From Burkholderia sp. S171 (lineage in GTDB: Bacteria; Pseudomonadota; Gammaproteobacteria; Burkholderiales; Burkholderiaceae), in assembly GCF_009766085.1 (NCBI RefSeq), contig NZ_LMUF01000007.1, positions 179,049-243,048 of the forward strand: a stretch of DNA of 64,000 bases. Direction: 5' to 3'. This document shows positions 58,563-64,000 of the stretch, piece by piece; position 1 is the first letter of the stretch, and each line of letters opens with the position of its first letter. The notes under the pieces are model-generated. The model ran no database searches. It was not told the origin of the DNA and was given only the letters and a program-made list of their open reading frames with translations. Position numbers and translations under genes: made by a program.

Positions 58563-61500
58563 ATGAATAAGACGCAGCGCGTGGTATTGAAGAAACAAAA
58601 TGAAGTGTCAGTCGACCTGTGTGAGGCTAGCTTGTACGGCCTTTCGGAGATCGCGTGCTCCAGTCGGCGAACGAGAATGGGTATCGCGGTATTCCTGGCG
58701 CTTGTTCCCGTCTCCTTGATGTTGGTGCCGCAAGTATCAAGGGCTGTGCTTGTCGACAACCTGGCGAAGGTGTCGAACGAACGCGCTCAGGTCTATTCAT
58801 CACAATCGGGGGCGGCACTGAGCGCTGTTGCTCCGCACGCTTCTGGGTCGGGCAGTGAAAATGCAGGCCGGCTTGCGGCGGTTGCCTTATACGGGTCCGG
58901 CCTTACACCGGATCAACTGATTGTGTCCGGGGCGATCGACGGCTCAACGCCAACTGCCGCGGTCGGCACGAATGCGGTTGCAATGGGCGTGAACGCTCAC
59001 GCGGCCGGGGATTATTCCGTTGCGGTGGGCTCTTACGTGAGCGCGACCGCAGGCTCAGCGGCACTTGGAATGGGAGTGTCCTCAACCGGCAACGAATCAA
59101 CTGCGCTAGGCGTTCGCACAAGTGCTGGTTCCGACCATGGACTTGCCATGGGCTGGCGCACGAGTGTCGACACGGATGCCACGGACTCACTTGCAATTGG
59201 CTCGGCTACGCAGGTGCATGCCGCAAGTGCGGGAGCGATCGGCAAGGACAACGTCGTGGGCGGAGCGGGAAGCTACGCGGTCGGAAACGGTAACGAAGCG
59301 TTTGGCGCAGATTCGTTCGTGCTGGGCAGCAACGTAACGGCGAGAGGAAAAAACAGCGTCACGCTCGGCGCGAACAGCGATGGTTCGTTGGATAACGCGG
59401 TATCCGTGGGTGACGTCGGGTCGGAGCGGCGCATCGTGCACATGGCGCCCGGGGTTACTGCAACGGACGCGGTCAACATGAGCCAACTAAACGCACTTGG
59501 TGCGACCACGAATACCCTGGGCACAATGACCAATGCCTTTGTGGCGTATGACGGCGTCGATAAAGGTGTGATTACGCTGGGCGGGGCATCGCTGGGAACG
59601 TCGGGGCAGGCAACTGTGGCCGCCGTGACGCTCACGAACCTCAAGGCGGGCGTGTTGAGCACGCAAAGCAGCGACGCGGTCAACGGTGCCCAATTGAACG
59701 CGACCAATACAAACGTACAAGACGTAGCATCCTCGCTCGCCACGCTGACTCGAGCAGAGCCGTTGAAACTTGCGTACACGAGCGACAACAAATCGAACGT
59801 CGTGCTGGGTGGAATCGGTGGCACCGTCCTCTCGAACCTGAAGGCGGGCGTGGCGGATCAGGACGCGGTGAATGTTGCTCAACTGAAGGACGCGGGGTTG
59901 ATCGATTCGACGGGCAATACGCTTTCGTCCGTCACCTATGACACTAAAGCGGATGGCACGATTAATCGAAGCAGCGTAACGCTTGGCGGGTCAGGTGCCG
60001 CTGTGCCGGTCGCATTGCGCAATGTCGCCGCCGGGGACGTGAAGGCGGGCAGCACGGACGCGGTCAACGGTGATCAGTTGTTTCAGACAGCGCAACTTGT
60101 GGACAGCCTGCAGAACGGGGCTGCACTGAAGTACTTCAACTCGAACACAATGCTCGCAGCAGCCAAAGCAAACGGCCAGGACGCCACCGCGATCGGCGGG
60201 AATGCGCAAGCCAGCGCGGACAGCACGGTCGCCCTTGGCGCCAACTCGGTAGCCGATCGCGCGAATAGCGTATCGGTGGGTGCGACGGGCAACGAACGGC
60301 AGATTACTAACGTTAAGGCCGGCAGCGCGGATCACGACGCGGTCAATGTGGAGCAACTCAAGAACGCAGGCCTGATCGATCCAACGGGCAATACGATTGC
60401 TGCCATTACCTACGACTCTAAAGCGGATGGCTCGGTGAATCGAAGCAGCGTGACGCTGGGTGGTTCGGACGCGACGTCGCCCGTCGCACTACACAACGTG
60501 GCAGCTGGCGCCGTAAAAGCAGGCAGTACGGACGCGGTCAACGGTGATCAGTTGTTTCAGACAGCGCAACTTGTCGACGGCCTTCAGAACGGCGGCGCGC
60601 TCAAATATTTTGTATCGAACACAACGCTTGCCGCAGCAACCGCAAGTGGCCTCAATGCCACTGCGATCGGCGGTAACGCGCAAGCCGTTGCCGGCAACAC
60701 GGTCGCCCTCGGCGCGAACTCGGTGGCGGATCGCGTGAACAGCGTGTCGGTGGGCGCACCGGGCAACGAGCGGCAGATCACCAATGTGCAGGCAGGCACG
60801 GCTGACACGGATGCCGTCAACGTCGGGCAATTGAAGAGTGCAGGCCTGGTCGACCAGACTGGCAAGGCAGTCACAGCACTCGCTTATGACAAGAACGCAA
60901 GTGGCGCGACGGATTTCGGCAATGTCACGCTCGGGCAGGGCATTGCCGGTGGCACCGCAATCCATAACGTGGCTGCCGCGACGCTCGCTACCGACGCCGT
61001 GAACCTGGGTCAGTTGAACGATATCGTCACCCATGTCAGCAACTTCGTGACATCAAGCAGCGCGCTTTACAGCGCGGCTGGAGATACATCAACCGAAGCA
61101 GCCACTGCAAGCGGCACGCATGCCGTCGCAATGGGGGCGAACGCCACGGCCAGCGCGGCCAATTCGGTGGCGCTGGGGGCGGGATCGCTGGCAGATCGCG
61201 CGTCATCGGTATCGGTGGGAGCGGTGGGCAGCGAGCGGCAGATCACCAATGTCGCGGCCGGTACGTCGGCAACGGACGCCGTCAACCTGAGCCAATTAAA
61301 CCAGTCAGCCAGCTCTACGCTCAGTCAGGCCAACAGCTATACCGACCAGCGTTTCAACAATACCGACCAACAAATTCGCGACCTCGATCGCAACACGCGC
61401 AAGGGGATTGCGTCTGCGTCGGCGCTTAACGTCGTAACACCGTACCTGCCGGGGCGAACGACGTTGAATGCGGGCGTCGCAGCTTATCGCGGGCAGGCGG

Positions 61501-61625
61501 CAATGGGTATTGGCGTTTCGCGCTGGAATGACAAGGGCAATATTAATTTCAATGGCGGAGTGTCGTCGTCGGGTGGCAACAGCACCATCGTGCGTGCGGG
61601 CGTGGGTTACGTGTTCGGCGGTTGA
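58563..61625 (+). CDS. YadA-like trimeric autotransporter adhesin
   Basis: A 1020-residue surface adhesin. It begins with a diverged extended signal peptide (MNKTQRVVLKKQNEVSV, hydrophobic core about residues 40-60). A YadA-like head follows (about 130-290, AVAMG / SVAVG / ALGMG repeats). Then come necks of the DAVNxxQL type near residues 302, 372, 434, 499, 592, 657, 750, 812 and 905, and a C-terminal membrane anchor (last about 75 residues, ending AGVGYVFGG). Two 158-residue copies repeat in the middle. Predicted to trimerise and mediate adhesion or autoaggregation. An OmpA-domain lipoprotein gene follows by 94 bases. Confidence 0.92.
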   Translation: MNKTQRVVLKKQNEVSVDLCEASLYGLSEIACSSRRTRMGIAVFLALVPVSLMLVPQVSRAVLVDNLAKVSNERAQVYSSQSGAALSAVAPHASGSGSENAGRLAAVALYGSGLTPDQLIVSGAIDGSTPTAAVGTNAVAMGVNAHAAGDYSVAVGSYVSATAGSAALGMGVSSTGNESTALGVRTSAGSDHGLAMGWRTSVDTDATDSLAIGSATQVHAASAGAIGKDNVVGGAGSYAVGNGNEAFGADSFVLGSNVTARGKNSVTLGANSDGSLDNAVSVGDVGSERRIVHMAPGVTATDAVNMSQLNALGATTNTLGTMTNAFVAYDGVDKGVITLGGASLGTSGQATVAAVTLTNLKAGVLSTQSSDAVNGAQLNATNTNVQDVASSLATLTRAEPLKLAYTSDNKSNVVLGGIGGTVLSNLKAGVADQDAVNVAQLKDAGLIDSTGNTLSSVTYDTKADGTINRSSVTLGGSGAAVPVALRNVAAGDVKAGSTDAVNGDQLFQTAQLVDSLQNGAALKYFNSNTMLAAAKANGQDATAIGGNAQASADSTVALGANSVADRANSVSVGATGNERQITNVKAGSADHDAVNVEQLKNAGLIDPTGNTIAAITYDSKADGSVNRSSVTLGGSDATSPVALHNVAAGAVKAGSTDAVNGDQLFQTAQLVDGLQNGGALKYFVSNTTLAAATASGLNATAIGGNAQAVAGNTVALGANSVADRVNSVSVGAPGNERQITNVQAGTADTDAVNVGQLKSAGLVDQTGKAVTALAYDKNASGATDFGNVTLGQGIAGGTAIHNVAAATLATDAVNLGQLNDIVTHVSNFVTSSSALYSAAGDTSTEAATASGTHAVAMGANATASAANSVALGAGSLADRASSVSVGAVGSERQITNVAAGTSATDAVNLSQLNQSASSTLSQANSYTDQRFNNTDQQIRDLDRNTRKGIASASALNVVTPYLPGRTTLNAGVAAYRGQAAMGIGVSRWNDKGNINFNGGVSSSGGNSTIVRAGVGYVFGG
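59862..60809 (+). repeat. 474-bp (158-residue) tandem repeats in the adhesin gene
   Basis: Equivalent positions at 59862, 60336 and 60810 (each starting the DAVNVxQLK neck) are exactly 474 bases apart, giving two full copies and a partial third. Each unit encodes a neck, a KADG-rich stalk, a DAVNGDQLFQTAQL neck, an AIGGNAQA head segment and a NERQITN segment. The copies differ at many codons, so the duplication is not recent. Confidence 0.85.
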
Positions 61626-61719
61626 CCAGCGTAGCGAATTGAACATTGCCGCCGTCTCGGGCGGTACGCACAGCAAGTCCACGGAGCCTGAGGCGCCGTG
61701 GATGTCACCGGGTCGAACC

Positions 61720-62784
61720 ATGAAAAACGTTATCTTCGCCGTAGCCTGCGCTTATGCGCTGGCGGGTTGCGCCAACACTGAACTACGTGACAGCCTGGGC
61801 ATACAGGATCCTACCGTTCTGCAAACGGGGTTTGGCACCCAGCAGAGCACGCAAGCAGGTGCGGCTGTGGCGCCGTGGGGGAGTGTCTATGGGCAAATTG
61901 AGAAACCTCGTGAACTGCTGGTACAACTGCAAGCACGCCTCGACCAACTGGATCAACGCAAGGACAACTATTTTGGCTACAAAGACCAATGCTGGATCGA
62001 CGTAGCAAAAAGCGAGATCGACGCGGGAGATCGTTGGGGTTTTGTAGAGGAGTCGATCGGCGAAGCTGCGCACTTGACCGCTGGGCTTGAAGGTACGCAG
62101 CCGCTGTCGCCCGATAATCCTCCGCTGCGCACGGTCGCGGTGCTGCGCCCGGACCTGACGACAAGCCTGCAGGCGATCATTGCCGACCCACGGTTTGTCT
62201 ATTGTCCGCACGCACAAAAGCAGACAGCATGCGCTGAAGTCAAATTGACGCATGCGGGCCATGATGCGTGGACCCGCCAGTTCGGCAAGGCAAAAATCAA
62301 GGTCGACATGGTCGAGTCAACGGTTGGTGAAGCACGGCAGAGTCTTGACAGTTGCGTGATACCGCGGGAAGAGTTGAGTTCGACGGACCCATTGCCCAAA
62401 CTTGTCGCGTTATCTGTTGACGCGTTGTTCGCGTTCAACGGCAGCAGCGTTGAATCGATTACACCGGAAGGCCGTGAGCGGCTCGATGGCTTGATCGCGG
62501 CCGTGAAGGGTGACGGCGCCGTGTCGTCGATTACCGTGTCAGGTTTCACTGACCGTCTAGGTAGTGAGGCCCACAACCGGCGGCTCTCGCATCAGCGTGC
62601 CGAAACTGTCCAGCGTTATCTGGTATCAGGTGGCGTGGCGACTACCGTTCAGGCACGAGGTTATGGCCGGGCATCGCCGGGAACGGATTGCCGGATGCGG
62701 GACCGACGAAAGCTAGTAACTTGTCTGGCAAACGACCGGCGGGTCGAGTTGCGCTTTTTATACAAGGAAGATCAGGGGGCGTGA
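61720..62784 (+). CDS. OmpA-domain lipoprotein downstream of the adhesin
   Basis: A 354-residue protein with a lipoprotein signal (ALAGC, Cys17), a helical N-terminal half (residues about 60-130, PRELLVQLQARLDQLDQRKD) and a C-terminal OmpA-like peptidoglycan-binding domain (about 228-350, LFAFNGSSVESITPEGRERL, SGFTDRLGSEAHNRRLSHQR). I chose ATG 61720; the frame extends into the adhesin 3' end without support. OmpA-type domains bind peptidoglycan. Next to a trimeric adhesin it may help assembly or anchoring, as the lipoprotein SadB does for SadA; that analogy is inference. Confidence 0.88.
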   Translation: MKNVIFAVACAYALAGCANTELRDSLGIQDPTVLQTGFGTQQSTQAGAAVAPWGSVYGQIEKPRELLVQLQARLDQLDQRKDNYFGYKDQCWIDVAKSEIDAGDRWGFVEESIGEAAHLTAGLEGTQPLSPDNPPLRTVAVLRPDLTTSLQAIIADPRFVYCPHAQKQTACAEVKLTHAGHDAWTRQFGKAKIKVDMVESTVGEARQSLDSCVIPREELSSTDPLPKLVALSVDALFAFNGSSVESITPEGRERLDGLIAAVKGDGAVSSITVSGFTDRLGSEAHNRRLSHQRAETVQRYLVSGGVATTVQARGYGRASPGTDCRMRDRRKLVTCLANDRRVELRFLYKEDQGA

Positions 62785-63021
62785 GGCACGTTGATCCAGT
62801 CATGCACGGGTATCTCCGAAACGGTTAGCTTCAGAACGTATTTTGGAAGGACGTGGACGTACTTCACAGGACCGGCGAGCGACGCTATTGCAGGCAACAA
62901 TAATCACGCTCGCGAGCACCGGGAACCAGGAGAGCTCGAGCACGCACGAATGGTGAAGAACCCTTCGACATGTGCGGCGACGACTTGGCGATCACGAGCT
63001 GTCGCCGCACAGGATCAACGC

Positions 63022-64000
63022 CTAGAACGCATAGTACGGACCGTTGCCCGCGGGTGTCGCACTCGCTTCGATCGCGGTATAGATGCGCCTCCCGAAGAAG
63101 AAGGGCAGGCCCCAGTCGAAGTAGTTGCTTGCTGTACCCGCTAGATTGCTGAGCGCATAGTTGCCGCTTGCGAACAGCGACGTCGCGTTGCCCATCGTGA
63201 ACGTCACGTTGCTCGTTGCGCCATTGATGCCGGCAACAGTTGCCGCCAGACTTTGCACGGCGGTTGGACAGAACCAGAAGCCGCACGTGGGCACGGAGCT
63301 CAGCGGGAAGAACAGGCCATTCGATCCGCTGTCGATGAAACTCGTGCTGTAAGTTTTCCCTTGAAAGACGGTCGAAACAAACCCTGTCATCGAGTTACTT
63401 GGGAGGACCTGAGCGCTGCCAAGCAGATTATTCGACTGTGAGCCGATGCCGAATGTCATGGTGCCAGTGACGCTCGCTGCGCCCGTGGCCGCGACCGCCG
63501 GGAGATCGATGACAAGACCATTGTTGTCGGTGGCGAAACGGCTTATCGGATTGGTCACCTGCTGCGCAACCGGCATCGCCGCTGCTACACACGCGCCCGA
63601 CGAGCAGCCGTAGTACCAGCGCGGCAGCGCGGCAGCCGAGCAGCCGCTGCCGCAGTCAGCGCTGAACGGGCCTACGCCGAGAATCCCGTTGCTTCGCAGC
63701 GCCGTAGCGGTCAGCATCGGCAGGCCGGAGTTACTGCAGTCCGTGGGCACGGCCGGAATAGCCGGGTCCGCGATGACCTGGATCGATGTCGCAGCGGCCA
63801 CCTCGCCGGCCAGATGCACGTCGGCAGTTCGCACTGAACCCCATGTGTAACCCGAGCCGAATACGGTGCAGCTTGCCGCGGTCGTACCCGTGCTGCTCGT
63901 TACGGAGGGCAATGCCAAAGTTGGATCTAGCGCGGAAGCCAGGATGCGCAGTCCCTGGGATCCCGTATCTACCTGGATATTGCTGATCGTCTGGCACGTG
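63022..64000 (-). CDS. DUF3443 family protein, 5' end missing
   Basis: The frame is open to the right edge of the window. The visible part has the conserved NIQVDTGSQGLRILASAL at its start (63922-63987), ending AGNGPYYAF. The sequence is rich in Gly, Ser, Thr and Cys pairs (DCSNSG, DCGSGCSAA, YYGCSSGACV), which suggests an exported, disulfide-bonded protein. DUF3443 has an aspartic-protease-like DTGS motif, and genes often pair with DUF2844 in Burkholderia. Function is unknown. Confidence 0.83.
   Translation of the reverse strand, partial: TCQTISNIQVDTGSQGLRILASALDPTLALPSVTSSTGTTAASCTVFGSGYTWGSVRTADVHLAGEVAAATSIQVIADPAIPAVPTDCSNSGLPMLTATALRSNGILGVGPFSADCGSGCSAAALPRWYYGCSSGACVAAAMPVAQQVTNPISRFATDNNGLVIDLPAVAATGAASVTGTMTFGIGSQSNNLLGSAQVLPSNSMTGFVSTVFQGKTYSTSFIDSGSNGLFFPLSSVPTCGFWFCPTAVQSLAATVAGINGATSNVTFTMGNATSLFASGNYALSNLAGTASNYFDWGLPFFFGRRIYTAIEASATPAGNGPYYAF

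Noticed and set aside
59862-60809. CRISPR-like or mobile repeats within the adhesin
   Set aside because: The repeats are long, in frame and encode adhesin necks and stalks; they are protein repeats, not a CRISPR array or insertion element.

Overview
The window is a 64 kb stretch of a GC-rich betaproteobacterial chromosome. Gene content and order point to Burkholderiaceae, most likely Paraburkholderia or Caballeronia. The main clues are the relA / tRNA-Val / thrS-infC-rpmI-rplT / pheS-pheT-ihfA-merR block, an AST operon with a two-subunit arginine succinyltransferase, and a clustered pca operon. The genus is inferred from gene style, not from any database search. No CRISPR array, insertion sequence, prophage or rRNA was seen.

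Layout. 1-7020: almost the whole arginine succinyltransferase (aru/ast) catabolic operon, astC (cut by the window edge), aruF, aruG, astD, astB and astE, which turns arginine into glutamate. 7015-12937: a four-gene tripartite efflux operon of the fusaric acid / aromatic acid type (outer membrane factor, FUSC inner membrane protein, DUF1656 protein, membrane fusion protein), divergent from its LysR regulator. 13119-19870: mixed housekeeping genes (a 56-residue membrane peptide, a metallophosphoesterase, an FAD-linked hydroxyacid dehydrogenase, DUF2069, wrbA, YihY/BrkB, a Mpo1-like protein, an alpha/beta hydrolase). 19867-28532: metY, a CBS-domain protein, an LplT-PlsC fusion, aroC, ETF-ubiquinone oxidoreductase, an SDR and a thioesterase. 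28529-30631: a PAS-LuxR regulator divergent from scoAB.

30923-43023: an alpha/beta hydrolase, RidA, a monofunctional-type RelA, tRNA-Val, then the translation block thrS-infC-rpmI-rplT and pheS-pheT-ihfA-merR. infC appears to start at AUC. 43153-49535: a sparsely coding accessory-looking region with small orphan proteins, a VOC protein, an MFS transporter, a NIPSNAP protein and tRNA-Pro(GGG). 49564-52433: two LysR regulators and an IclR regulator. 52689-57959: the pcaIJFBDC operon of the beta-ketoadipate pathway, divergent from the IclR gene, with two operator-like sites between them. 58563-62784: a trimeric autotransporter adhesin followed by an OmpA-domain lipoprotein. The right edge cuts a DUF3443 gene.

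Metabolically the window joins arginine catabolism, aromatic acid efflux and protocatechuate catabolism, ketone-body/acetoacetate use (scoAB) and electron transfer from acyl-CoA oxidation (ETF-QO). I found no clearly new multi-gene system. The items I would look at first are the adhesin/OmpA-lipoprotein pair with its 474-bp internal repeats, the 14-bp duplication that displaces a LysR start codon from its ribosome binding site, the LplT-PlsC fusion, and the orphan small membrane proteins.
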